Assembly: GCA_963703085.1 (NCBI GenBank)
Contig: OY969789.1
Coordinates: 3,782,001-3,846,000 of the forward strand
Direction of reading: 5' to 3'
DNA length: 64,000 nucleotides
Origin: DATAEG01 sp963703085
Lineage (GTDB): Bacteria > Actinomycetota > Actinomycetes > Mycobacteriales > Jatrophihabitantaceae
Part shown: positions 17,220 to 25,289 of the stretch, one piece after another
Position numbering within the stretch: the stretch's first letter is position 1
Layout of the letters: each line of letters opens with the position of its first letter
Position numbers and translations under genes: made by a program
The notes under the pieces: model-generated
What the model was told of the DNA's origin: nothing
The model's input: the letters and a program-made list of their open reading frames with translations, nothing else
Database searches by the model: none

Positions 17220-17255
17220 GACCGTGATACTAATACCGGTATAACAATCACGGTC
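17220..17255. promoter_or_regulatory. 36-bp nested palindrome between XRE regulator and map
   Basis: An inner 10-bp palindrome ATACCGGTAT (17233-17242) sits exactly at the centre of outer arms GACCGTGAT (17220-17228) and ATCACGGTC (17247-17255). The whole element fills most of the divergent promoter region. It is a strong candidate operator for the 87-residue XRE protein, controlling both directions. Confidence 0.65.
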
Positions 17256-17274
17256 ACGAGGAGCACGACGAGCA

Positions 17275-18039
17275 ATGATCGAACTCAAAACCCCCGGCGA
17301 GATCGACGCGATGGCGGCGGCAGGAGCCGTCGTCGCTCGCGCACTGGCGGCCACCCGCCGGGCCAGCCGCCCCGGGGTGCGGCTGACCGAGCTGGATGAG
17401 GTGGCCCGCGAGGTGCTCCGAGAGGACGGTGCGAGCTCACCGTTCCTCGGCTACCAGCCGTCGTTTGCGCACAGCCCGTACCCGGGGGTGGTGTGCCTCT
17501 CGGTCAACGACGCTGTGCTGCACGGCATCCCCACCCGCTCCCGGCTTCGGGACGGTGACCTGCTGAGCATCGACTGCGGCGCCACCCTCGACGGATGGAC
17601 CGGCGACGCGGCGATCTCCTTCTGCGTCGGGCGCACCAGCAACACCGACGCCCGGCTCCTCGAACGCACCGAAGCCGCGCTGCTGGCCGGCATCGCCGCC
17701 GCGCAACCAGGGGGGCGAATCGGCGATATCTCCGCCGCGATCGGCACGGTCGCGCGCGCTGCCGGCTACGGCCTGCACACCGACTTCGGCGGGCACGGCA
17801 TCGGGCGGACGATGCACGAAAGCCCATCCATTCCCAATGACGGCCGCCCCGGACGTGGCATGCGGCTTCAGCCTGGGCTCACCATCGCCGTGGAACCGTG
17901 GTTCCTCGCCGGCGGCCGGGACGCCTACCGCATCGACGACGACGGCTGGACCCTGCGCAGCTCCGACGGCAGCCGCGGCGCCCACTTCGAGCACACCATC
18001 GCCATCACCACCGCAGGGCCGCGGATCCTGACCAGCTGA
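17275..18039 (+). CDS. map: Type I methionine aminopeptidase
   Basis: A 254-residue pita-bread metallopeptidase that removes N-terminal methionine. All five metal ligands are present: D100 (SIDCGA), D111 (TGDAA), H174 (GGHGIGR), E207 (AVEPWF) and E239 (HFEHT), plus the auxiliary H83 in VLHGIP. There is no N-terminal SH3-binding extension. Because it is under an XRE-type divergent operator rather than in a ribosomal-protein operon, it is probably a secondary, regulated MetAP. Confidence 0.92.
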   Translation: MIELKTPGEIDAMAAAGAVVARALAATRRASRPGVRLTELDEVAREVLREDGASSPFLGYQPSFAHSPYPGVVCLSVNDAVLHGIPTRSRLRDGDLLSIDCGATLDGWTGDAAISFCVGRTSNTDARLLERTEAALLAGIAAAQPGGRIGDISAAIGTVARAAGYGLHTDFGGHGIGRTMHESPSIPNDGRPGRGMRLQPGLTIAVEPWFLAGGRDAYRIDDDGWTLRSSDGSRGAHFEHTIAITTAGPRILTS

Positions 18040-18090
18040 GGCGCTCTCGTCCCGGCGCGGAGGGCCGGACGGCATGCTCGCGGCCGAGGG

Positions 18091-18741
18091 CTACGAACCG
18101 AGGTAGCGCAGCACGGCGAGGACGCGGCGGTTGTCGGCCTCGTCCGGCGGCAGTCCCAACTTGTCCAGGACGCTCGCCACGTGCTTTTCCACCGTTCCTC
18201 CGGTCACCACGAGTGCGTCGGCGATGCCCGCGTTCGAGCGTCCCTCCGCCATCAGCTCGAGCACGTGGCGCTCGCGCGCGGTGAGCGCCGCCAGGCCGTC
18301 GGCGCGGCGGCTGGCCCGCAACAGCTGACCGACGACCTCGGGGTCCAGCGCCGTGCCGCCCGCGGCGACTCGTTCCAGCGCGTCGGCGAACTCGGCCACG
18401 TCGGCCACCCGCTCCTTCAACAGGTAGCCGGCGCCCGCGGCGTTGCCTTCCAACAGCCGGGCGGTGTACTTGGTCTCGATGTACTGCGAGAGCACGAGCA
18501 CCCCGGTGCGTGGGTACTGGCGGCGGATCTCGAGCGCGGCGCGCAATCCCTCGTCGGTGTGCGTCGGCGGCATCCTGATGTCGGCCACCACCACGTCGGG
18601 CCGGTGCTCGGCCACCGCCGCAATCAGCGAGGTGCTATCACCGACGGCGGCGCAGACGTGATGACCATGGTCCTCGATCAGCCGGGCCAGGCCGGCCCGG
18701 AACAGCGCCGCGTCCTCGGCGATCACGACCCGCACACTCAT
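18091..18741 (-). CDS. NarL/LuxR-family response regulator
   Basis: A 216-residue regulator with an N-terminal receiver domain (acidic pocket ED at 9-10, phospho-acceptor D54 in VVVADIRMPP, K in LLKERV) and a C-terminal LuxR-type HTH (LTARERHVLELMAEGRSN, then GTVEKHVASVLDKLGL). Its start overlaps the kinase stop by four bases. It is last in the reverse operon ATPase-permease-kinase-regulator, so it probably controls that exporter. A shared GGGGGATTTCCCCC palindrome upstream of this operon and of the serine hydrolase at 40 kb is a plausible binding site. Confidence 0.92.
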   Translation of the reverse strand: MSVRVVIAEDAALFRAGLARLIEDHGHHVCAAVGDSTSLIAAVAEHRPDVVVADIRMPPTHTDEGLRAALEIRRQYPRTGVLVLSQYIETKYTARLLEGNAAGAGYLLKERVADVAEFADALERVAAGGTALDPEVVGQLLRASRRADGLAALTARERHVLELMAEGRSNAGIADALVVTGGTVEKHVASVLDKLGLPPDEADNRRVLAVLRYLGS

Positions 18742-20142
18742 GCGCGCAGTGGCAGTTCGACGGTGACCTTCGTCGGACCGCCGGGCGGACTGGCGATGGT
18801 GATCGTGCCGTCCACCACGGCGACCCGCTGCCCGAGCCCGGCCAGACCGGTGCCCAGCGACGGGTCAGCACCGCCTGCGCCGTCGTCGGCGACGCTGAGC
18901 AGCAGCACGTTCTGCGGTGCGGCTGCCCGGATCACGATGGTGTTCGCGAAGCTGTGCTTGGCAGCGTTGGCCAGCAGCTCGGCGGCGCAGAAATAGGCGA
19001 TGGATTCGATCGCGGGGGCCGGCCGGGCCGGGATGCCGACCTCCAGCTCGACCGGGATCACGCTGTCGGCAGCCAACGAGGCGAGAGCGTCGGGCAGCCC
19101 GTTGTCGAGCACCGGTGGGTGGATCCCGCGGGCCAGGCTGCGCAATTCGCCGAGCGCGTCCTTGGCGCCGCGGAGCGCGGCGTCGACCAGCTCCCGGGCA
19201 GCACTCGCGTCCGGAACCTCGCCGCTGTCGCCGAGCTTCTTCCGGGCCATGCCGAGGTTCATGGCCAGCGTGGCCAGCCGGATCTGCGCGCCGTCGTGCA
19301 GGTTCCGTTCGAGGCGCCGCAGCAGGGCGGCGGAGTCGTCCACGGCCAGCGCCCGGCTCAACTCCAGGTCATGGACCCGTTGCGCCAGCCGCCCGGGCCC
19401 GAGCAGCCCGCGAATCAGCCAGCCGTCGGCGGCGGTGACGGCCCGGGCCACCCAGGGTGCGGCCAGCAGCATCGCCGCGCCCGCTGCAGCGGCAGCGAAC
19501 GTGCCGGGCAGGGTCGCCACGCGGAAGGTGCCCTCGCCGAACATGCCGAACGGCGTGTACACCGGCACCGCGCTCAGCCGGCTTCCCGGTGGATCATTGC
19601 GAAACGCTCCCCAGAAGAGCGGGTAGCTCAGGTTGACCAGCCCGCCGACCCAGAAGTACACGGCGTAGAGCTCAGCCAGGCCGACCGGCAACCTGACCAA
19701 CAGGTAGGCCATCACCCGCCACCCGGTCTCGTCGCGGGGGCCCGGCCAGGGCCGCCGGCGGCGGCGGCGCGGCGACCTGAATCCCGAGCAGTCGGTTCGC
19801 CAGTGTGCGCTGCAGCGCGCCGATGCGGCGGGCTGCCGGCGTCGACACCAGCAGCACGAGCAGGATTGCCAGACCGACACAGGCGATGCCGATCTCGGCG
19901 GGGGACGGGTTGCCACCATCGGCACCGGCCGCGAACCAGGTCAGGTCCACGGCGATGAGGAACAGTGCCGCGGGGCTGACAAGGACGAACGCCAACCCGG
20001 CCAGGCAGAACAACAGTGCGCGACCCTGACGCTGGGCGAACGGCGCCACCACGGCCGCGCGGGCCACCGACCACGGGCCCCTGACCCACGCGGGACGCCC
20101 CGGGGACGGTGCGGTGCTCGGCATGGTCACCGGGGGGTCCAT
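18738..20142 (-). pseudogene. HisKA_3-type sensor histidine kinase, split by a frame break
   Basis: The intact protein would be about 468 residues. An N-terminal membrane sensor part (RALLFCLAGLAFVLVSPAAL and later helices) is read in one frame down to about 19745; the rest continues in another frame from PRDETGWRVMAYLL. The break lies in a run of five Gs on the forward strand (19736-19740). Downstream are the phospho-acceptor HDGAQIRLATLAMN, the N box ELLANAAKHS and the G box SLGTGLAGLGQRV, all well conserved. AGGAGA precedes the ATG at 20142. The conservation on both sides suggests a recent mutation or a sequencing indel. It pairs with the adjacent NarL-type regulator. Confidence 0.8.
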
Positions 20143-20179
20143 GCCGACATTCTCCTACGCGCTGCGGTCGGATCCGTGC

Positions 20180-20980
20180 TCATGCGTCCCGTCGGCCGAG
20201 CAGTAACCCGCCGACCGCCAGCGCGACCACGGCGTACAGGCCCAGCATGCCGAGCCCGGCCCACCCGGAAAGGAAGTCAGGGCACGAGGCGCTGTCCGTG
20301 CCGCAGGTCACCGGCTTGGTCGTGCTCAACGAGTTCTCCACGATCAACAGCGGCATGTAGGGCGCGGCGCTGTGCACGATGATGCCGACGACCTGAGGGG
20401 CCACGTACACCGCCGCCACCAGCACTCCCACCGCGGCTCCGCTGTGCCGGATGATCGTGCCAAGGCCCAACCCGAGCAGGCCGATCAGGCAGAAACCGGC
20501 CCCGGTCACCACGACCGCCCGCAGCACATCGGGCTGGCCCAGGGTGGGGGCGGTGAGGCCGTGGCCCAGCGTGGCGCCAGCGGCGAAGAACGCGATGAAG
20601 GCGCCGACCTCCCCGAGGATGAGCGTCACCGCCCCGAACACCGCTGCCTTCGCAGCCAGCACCACGCGGCGGCGCGGAACGGCGGCCAGCGTCGTGCGAA
20701 TCGTGCCCGAGTTGTATTCGCCGGTCATGGTCAGTACGCCGAGAGCTCCCGCCAACAGCAGGCCCGGAACCATGCCGGCCAGCGCATTGTTGATCAGATC
20801 CGCTGACGGGTCTTTGCTGCTCAGCCCCACTCCGAGCCCGATTCCGATGGTCCCGGCGGCCGTGATGGCCAGAACCCACCACGTGGAGCGCAGGCTGCGC
20901 AGCTTGATCCATTCCATCCGAGCCGCCTGGGCCAATCCATAACGGCCCTCGGGCACGCGGATCGCTGCGGTTGTGGTCAT
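20180..20980 (-). CDS. ABC-2 type transporter permease
   Basis: A 266-residue membrane protein with about six hydrophobic helices and the ABC-2 pattern ARMEWIKLRSLRSTWWVL near the N-terminus and GEYNSGTIRTTLAAVPRR after helix 2. An extracytoplasmic loop between the last helices contains two cysteines (TCGTDSASC). The start overlaps the ATPase stop by four bases. It forms an exporter with that ATPase; the exported compound is unknown, possibly a lipid or peptide antibiotic in view of the linked two-component system. Confidence 0.88.
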   Translation of the reverse strand: MTTTAAIRVPEGRYGLAQAARMEWIKLRSLRSTWWVLAITAAGTIGIGLGVGLSSKDPSADLINNALAGMVPGLLLAGALGVLTMTGEYNSGTIRTTLAAVPRRRVVLAAKAAVFGAVTLILGEVGAFIAFFAAGATLGHGLTAPTLGQPDVLRAVVVTGAGFCLIGLLGLGLGTIIRHSGAAVGVLVAAVYVAPQVVGIIVHSAAPYMPLLIVENSLSTTKPVTCGTDSASCPDFLSGWAGLGMLGLYAVVALAVGGLLLGRRDA

Positions 20981-21714
20981 CGGGTTGACTCCTTCGCTGT
21001 GTTCGCGCGGTACTCGACCGCGTCGCTGGTGAGCTGGAAGAACGCGTCCTCCAGAGACGCCGATCCGGCCGACATCTCGGCGACAGTCGTATCCGCGAGC
21101 AGCTGCCCGTGGCCGATCACGACCAGCCGCTCGGCGGTCAGCGCCATCTCGCTGATCAGGTGACTGGACACGAACACGGTGCGGCCTTCGGCAGCCAGCG
21201 ACTTCAGCAGGTTGCGGATCCAGCGAACCCCCTCGGGATCCAGGCCGTTCACCGGCTCGTCCAGCAGCAGTACCGCCGGATCGCCCAGCAGGGCCGCGGC
21301 AACCCCGAGGCGCTGCCCCATCCCGAGCGAGAACTTCCCGGCTCGCCTCCCGGCGGCGCTGGTCAGGCCCACCATGTCGAGCACCTCGTCGACCCTGGCT
21401 CGGGGAATCGCGTTACTGGCCGCCAACGCGCTCAGGTGACTCCGCGCACTACGGCCCGGGTGAAACGCCCTGGCCTCGAGCAGTGCGCCGACCTCGCGCA
21501 GCGGCCAGCGCAGCTCGCGGTAGCGGCGGCCGCCGACGCGAACTTGGCCGGCGTCGGGACGGTCCAACCCGAGGATCAGCCGCATGGTCGTGGACTTGCC
21601 CGACCCGTTCGGGCCGAGGAAGCCGGTGACGCTGCCCGGTCGGACGTCGAAGCTGAGTGCATCGACCGCGGTCCTCGGTCCGTATCGCTTGGTGAGATCG
21701 CGGGCCTCGATCAC
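20977..21714 (-). CDS. ABC transporter ATP-binding protein (exporter type)
   Basis: A 245-residue ATPase with Walker A GPNGSGKST, signature FSLGMGQR (a frequent variant in ABC-2 exporters), Walker B VLLLDEP and the SSH switch. The start is GTG 21714 (VIEARDL) behind a strong GGAAGGAG; the longer upstream frame is not supported. It is the first gene of the four-gene reverse operon with permease, kinase and response regulator. The candidate promoter/operator lies about 110 bp upstream. Confidence 0.92.
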   Translation of the reverse strand: MIEARDLTKRYGPRTAVDALSFDVRPGSVTGFLGPNGSGKSTTMRLILGLDRPDAGQVRVGGRRYRELRWPLREVGALLEARAFHPGRSARSHLSALAASNAIPRARVDEVLDMVGLTSAAGRRAGKFSLGMGQRLGVAAALLGDPAVLLLDEPVNGLDPEGVRWIRNLLKSLAAEGRTVFVSSHLISEMALTAERLVVIGHGQLLADTTVAEMSAGSASLEDAFFQLTSDAVEYRANTAKESTR

Positions 21715-21821
21715 CCGAACTCCTTCCGCCGTTGCTGCTTGCTTTCGTTGTTGGTCTGCACAGACGACGACGTTAGGTACGCGGCCGCCCGGGCGGCATG
21801 TGGCTAGCGACCATCTTTCGG

Positions 21822-21839
21822 CTGGGGGATTTCCCCCAG
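21822..21839. promoter_or_regulatory. Palindrome CTGGGGG-ATTT-CCCCCAG upstream of the ABC/two-component operon
   Basis: An 18-bp palindrome whose 14-nt core GGGGGATTTCCCCC recurs exactly at 40239-40252 upstream of the serine hydrolase. In both cases, reading on the reverse strand, a similar block with TAGC and ATGCCGC follows 10-20 bp downstream. It is a candidate binding site for the NarL-type response regulator of this operon. Confidence 0.55.
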
Positions 21840-21955
21840 GAAAGTCGTTGCCGGGCATGGCGCAGCGCAACGCAACGCGTCGCAGCGCTCAGGCCGTTCC
21901 TTGCCGCAGACGGGAAGCCCCACCGACAGCAGGGACGCGAGGACCTCGCACCGAG

Positions 21956-22339
21956 CTAGGTGGACGCTGCCCCGGTGGCAGTGCGTGGACTCGGCGCGAG
22001 CTCGTGGAGCAGCGTGAAGAGGTGGTCGATCCGTTCGACGACGACCTCGCGCAACCGGTCTGCGAGTCGGTCCCAGTCGTCCGGCGTCGGCGGTACGCCC
22101 GCCGGGAGGGTGGCCAGTGCGCGCTTGATCTCGTCGAGGGACAGGCCGACGCGTTGCGATGCTCGGATCATTGCTACGCGGCACAGGACGTCGGGGAAGA
22201 ATCGGCGCTCATTGGTGGCCGTGCGTTCGCAGGGCAGCAGGTCCTGGTCGGCGTACCAGCGGACCGCCGAGCGGGCGATCTGCATGCGGTCGGCGACCTG
22301 TCCGACGCTGAGGCCGTCCGGGTGTGGGTCGTCAGTCAT
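21956..22339 (-). CDS. MerR-family regulator, SoxR-like but lacking the Fe-S cysteines
   Basis: A 127-residue MerR protein. The winged HTH (LSVGQVADRMQIARSAVRWY) and the segment GLSLDEIKRALATLPAG are very SoxR-like, and the dimerisation helix follows. The [2Fe-2S]-binding cysteine cluster that ends SoxR proteins is absent; the protein finishes HELAPSPRTATGAAST. It is divergent from an NADPH-dependent FMN reductase whose promoter contains a SoxR-box-like palindrome. It probably regulates that gene but cannot sense redox through a cluster in the usual way. Confidence 0.85.
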   Translation of the reverse strand: MTDDPHPDGLSVGQVADRMQIARSAVRWYADQDLLPCERTATNERRFFPDVLCRVAMIRASQRVGLSLDEIKRALATLPAGVPPTPDDWDRLADRLREVVVERIDHLFTLLHELAPSPRTATGAAST

Positions 22340-22365
22340 TGCCCCATCCTGCGCGGGTTCAGGGT

Positions 22366-22396
22366 TTGCGTTCAAGTGCACTTGACCCCCTAGCTT
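22366..22396 (+). promoter_or_regulatory. MerR-type promoter with SoxR-like operator
   Basis: A -35-like TTGCGT (22366-22371) and -10-like TAGCTT (22391-22396) are separated by 19 bp, the lengthened spacer typical of MerR-activated promoters. The spacer contains the perfect palindrome TCAAGTGCACTTGA (22372-22385), matching the SoxR-box pattern TCAAGT-NN-ACTTGA. It should drive the FMN reductase gene and be bound by the divergent MerR protein. Confidence 0.65.
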
Positions 22397-22433
22397 CGCC
22401 GACGTCAGCTAGTCCGCGAGGAGAGGCAATCCT

Positions 22434-23456
22434 GTGATGAAACGCAACGACCCGGTCCGGGTGGCGGTGATCGCCGGGAGCCGGCGTCCGAACCGACGCT
22501 CGCGCGCCGTCGCTGAGTGGGTGTGCGATGCGCCGTCGTCGGCTGGGATCGAATTGACGTTGGTCGACCTGGACGAGGTCGCGCTTCCGCCGTTGGCTGA
22601 GCCGGCACCGGCCGCCCTCGGTGTCTACACGCTGCCGCACACGCATGACTGGTCCGCGCTGGTGGATCGGTTCGACGGGTACGTGCTGGTCACGCCGGAG
22701 TACAACCACTCGACCAGCGCGGCATTGAAGGACGCGCTCGATTACCTGTATCGGGAATGGCATGACAAGGCGGTGGCGTTCGTCGGATACGGAACCGACG
22801 GCGGCGTGCGGGCGGTGGAACACCTGCGTGGAATCACCGCCGAACTTGGCCTGGCCGGTGTCGGTCCGAGTGTCGCGCTCAGCATCTTCGACGATTTCGA
22901 CGACAGCGGTGCGCTCACGGCCCGCGACCGGCAGCAGCAGGCCCGGCGCCGGATGCTGGACGCACTGCTCAGGTGGGCGGGTGCGCTGCGCACACTGCGT
23001 CATGAGGCTGGCGCAGATGGCGTCGCGCCGGCTGATGCCAGGCGCCCAACACTTGCGCAGGATCGGTCCGGCGCGCACGAGGTCGCGGAGCAGTTGGTCG
23101 CCCAGCTTCAAGCCGGCCTGGACCACGGGGACGCTGACCTCTACGACAGCAGCTTCGCCGCGGACGTGCTGTGGGGCAGCCCGTACGGTCAGGTGCTCAC
23201 CGGTTACGAGCGGCTCAACACCGCACATCGCTCGTTGATGAACAGGCCGAAGGTCGGGCAGTCCCGGTACGAGATCGTGCAGACTTCGATGCCTGTCGAT
23301 GGGGTCGTGACGGCGCACGTGCGCCGTCGAGCGCTGGGTCCGGCCGGGAGCGGCGGTCCTGACTTCTCCGAGATGGCGCTCTACGTGCTCGTCGAGCGGG
23401 GCGGCAGATGGTGGCTCGCCGCCGGCCAGAACACGCCGGTCCGGGATAAGCCGTGA
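22434..23456 (+). CDS. NADPH-dependent FMN reductase fused to a SnoaL-like domain
   Basis: About 340 residues. Residues 5-190 are a flavodoxin-like NADPH:FMN reductase (VAVIAGSRRPNRRSRAVA phosphate loop; LVTPEYNHSTSAALKDALDYL flavin segment). Residues about 213-340 are a separate NTF2/SnoaL-like domain (VAEQLVAQLQAGLDHGDADLYDS to GGRWWLAAGQNTPV) of the SgcJ type. The two domains normally occur as separate proteins. GAGGAGAGG precedes GTG 22434 and ATG 22437, either of which may be the start. The MerR-type promoter suggests induction by redox-active or xenobiotic compounds. Confidence 0.87.
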   Translation: MMKRNDPVRVAVIAGSRRPNRRSRAVAEWVCDAPSSAGIELTLVDLDEVALPPLAEPAPAALGVYTLPHTHDWSALVDRFDGYVLVTPEYNHSTSAALKDALDYLYREWHDKAVAFVGYGTDGGVRAVEHLRGITAELGLAGVGPSVALSIFDDFDDSGALTARDRQQQARRRMLDALLRWAGALRTLRHEAGADGVAPADARRPTLAQDRSGAHEVAEQLVAQLQAGLDHGDADLYDSSFAADVLWGSPYGQVLTGYERLNTAHRSLMNRPKVGQSRYEIVQTSMPVDGVVTAHVRRRALGPAGSGGPDFSEMALYVLVERGGRWWLAAGQNTPVRDKP

Positions 23457-23532
23457 CCGGCGCCGGTGGCTCGCGCGGGCGTCGTGGGTAACTGCAGCGC
23501 ACTTGACCGGCGACCTCGCCGAACCCGACGCC

Positions 23533-23573
23533 TTGCCCACCGCTCATGTAGCCATTACGGTTAGGACCGAAAT
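23533..23573 (+). promoter_or_regulatory. Promoter and CGGT/ACCG operator of the LLM operon
   Basis: TTGCCC (23533-23538), a 17-bp spacer and TACGGT (23556-23561) form a sigma-70-type promoter. The -10 is embedded in ATTACGGTTAGGACCGAAAT (23554-23573), which contains CGGT-N4-ACCG. The same arrangement and nearly the same sequence precede the enolase gene at 33 kb, so a common regulator is likely. Confidence 0.6.
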
Positions 23574-23598
23574 TATTCCGACGACGCGAGGGCCGCCG

Positions 23599-24561
23599 GT
23601 GGAGCTGAGCCTCTACGTCAATCTGTACAGCAACGACTCGCCGAGCATGGCCGACGTCGTCGAGCAGGCCAGGGTGGCCGAGGGGGCCGGTTTCACCTCC
23701 GTCGTACTAGGGGAGCGCCACCTGCATCCGGCCGGCTACCACGAAATCCTGACCAGTTTGACCTGGCTGGCCGCGCACACCGCCACGATCCGCCTCGCCA
23801 CCGCCGGGATCGTCGCGCCGTTGCATCACCCGGTCCTGCTCGCCGAGCAACTCGCCCACATCGACCAACTCTCCGGCGGACGCCTCGACGCCGGCTTCGT
23901 GATCGGTTACCGGGATGACGAATTTCGGCTTTTCGGTGCGCAGCGGGCCCAGCGCGCCCGGATCTTCGAAGAGGTCGTCGGTGCCGTCGTGTCGCTCTGG
24001 ACCCAGCCGCGGACGACGATCGCGGGGCGCTTCGTCAACCTGGACGACGCGTACATCAGCACGGCGCCCCGGCAGCAGCCGCGCCCGCCCGTCTGGAACG
24101 GCTGCCGGGTGTCGTCCGCGCTCGCGCGTACCGCTCGGATGTGCGACGCCTGGACGACGTCGTTCAACGAGCTGGACGCCGACCTGCCGGACAAGATCGC
24201 CGAATACCGCTCGTACCCGACCGGCCCGACGTCGCTCGGCAAGAAGGTGCTGGTCTGTCGCGAGGCGATGTGCGGGGCGACGTCGCAGGAGGCGCGTACG
24301 GCGATCGAAGCTCCGCTGCGCGACCTCTACGCGGGCTACCTCGGGTGGAAGGCCGGCTCGGCGGATCGGGGCCGCTACGCCGACGATTGGCGGCAGATCG
24401 AGGACCGCTCGTTGATCGGATCCCCGGCGCAGTGCCGCGAACGGCTTGCGCACTACTCCGCGATGGGTTGCGCCGGTGCCATCCTGCGGATCCAGCCGGC
24501 AGGCGTCGCCCAGCGCGACGTTCTCGCGTCGATCGAACGATTCGGCGAGTTGCTGCGATGA
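23599..24561 (+). CDS. LLM-class flavin-dependent oxidoreductase
   Basis: About 320 residues of a luciferase-like (F420- or FMN-dependent) TIM-barrel oxidoreductase: VVEQARVAEGAGFTSVVLGE, RLATAGIVAPLHHPVLLAEQ, LSGGRLDAGFVIGY. The GTG at 23599 (VELSLYVNLY) is preferred over the longer frame from 23503 because the upstream part contains the promoter and operator. It is first gene of a four-gene operon with overlapping stop/start codons. The substrate is unknown; in this context it may oxidise an intermediate of the imported sugar or amino sugar. Confidence 0.85.
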   Translation: MELSLYVNLYSNDSPSMADVVEQARVAEGAGFTSVVLGERHLHPAGYHEILTSLTWLAAHTATIRLATAGIVAPLHHPVLLAEQLAHIDQLSGGRLDAGFVIGYRDDEFRLFGAQRAQRARIFEEVVGAVVSLWTQPRTTIAGRFVNLDDAYISTAPRQQPRPPVWNGCRVSSALARTARMCDAWTTSFNELDADLPDKIAEYRSYPTGPTSLGKKVLVCREAMCGATSQEARTAIEAPLRDLYAGYLGWKAGSADRGRYADDWRQIEDRSLIGSPAQCRERLAHYSAMGCAGAILRIQPAGVAQRDVLASIERFGELLR

Positions 24562-25289
24562 CCGAGCTGCTGCCGAGGGCCGGGGGAGCCGGCCCGCGGC
24601 CCGTCATCGACATCAACCGGACCCTGGGTCCGATCCCGGCCGAGGACGTGCCGAGCCGGGATGCGGCCGGACTGATTGCCGAGCTCGACCGCCTCGGCAT
24701 CGACGCGGCGCTGGTCGTGCACTCTGTCGCGTTGCACTACGACCCGGACATCGGCAACGCAGAACTGCCGTCCACGCCGCGGCTGCATCCGGTGCCGGTG
24801 CTGATCCCGGGGCCGCTGGGCACCACGGTCGGACTCGACGGCTCGCGGGTCGTCCGGCTGTGCCCGGCCGAGCATCGTTTCGACCTGACCGGCCCGCACT
24901 GCGTACGACTCGTCCGGGAGCTGGCCGAGCGCCGGATCACCGTACTGCTGGGCTGGGATTCGACCAGCCCAGCCGAGGTCAGCCGGCTCGCAACCGACGT
25001 CTCAGACCTCGACGTGATCTTGATCAACACCGGCTACCGTGCCCTGCGGTTGTTGGCCGATCTACTCGAGGCGCACGCCCGGCTGCGGGTCGACACCGCA
25101 ACGCTGAACGGGCACCTGTCCGTGGAGTGGCTCGTCAGGCGCTTCGGGGCCCGACGCGTCCTCTTCGGCACCGGAGCCCCCGTAACCGACGACGCCGGTC
25201 CGCGGCACCAACTCGGTCTGCTCGATCTGCCCGAGGCGGACGTCGCGCTGATCGCGGGCGGCAATGCCCGAGAGTTGATCGGCGCGTGA
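24558..25289 (+). CDS. Amidohydrolase-like protein lacking the metal-binding motif
   Basis: A 243-residue protein with the outline of an amidohydrolase-2 TIM barrel (end: RRFGARRVLFGTGAPV, then LIAGGNARELIG). The N-terminal HxH metal motif is replaced by DINRTLG, and the later histidines are also missing (VLINTGY where the canonical neighbour has a GHAG-type strand). It is likely a non-catalytic or repurposed paralogue of the enzyme encoded immediately downstream; the two genes overlap and could form a hetero-oligomer (inference). The start ATG 24558 overlaps the LLM stop by four bases. Confidence 0.75.
   Translation: MTELLPRAGGAGPRPVIDINRTLGPIPAEDVPSRDAAGLIAELDRLGIDAALVVHSVALHYDPDIGNAELPSTPRLHPVPVLIPGPLGTTVGLDGSRVVRLCPAEHRFDLTGPHCVRLVRELAERRITVLLGWDSTSPAEVSRLATDVSDLDVILINTGYRALRLLADLLEAHARLRVDTATLNGHLSVEWLVRRFGARRVLFGTGAPVTDDAGPRHQLGLLDLPEADVALIAGGNARELIGA

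Noticed and set aside
23485..23515. Second SoxR-like site (GCACTTGACC) upstream of the LLM gene
   Set aside because: Only one half-site matches; no inverted partner or suitably spaced promoter boxes.
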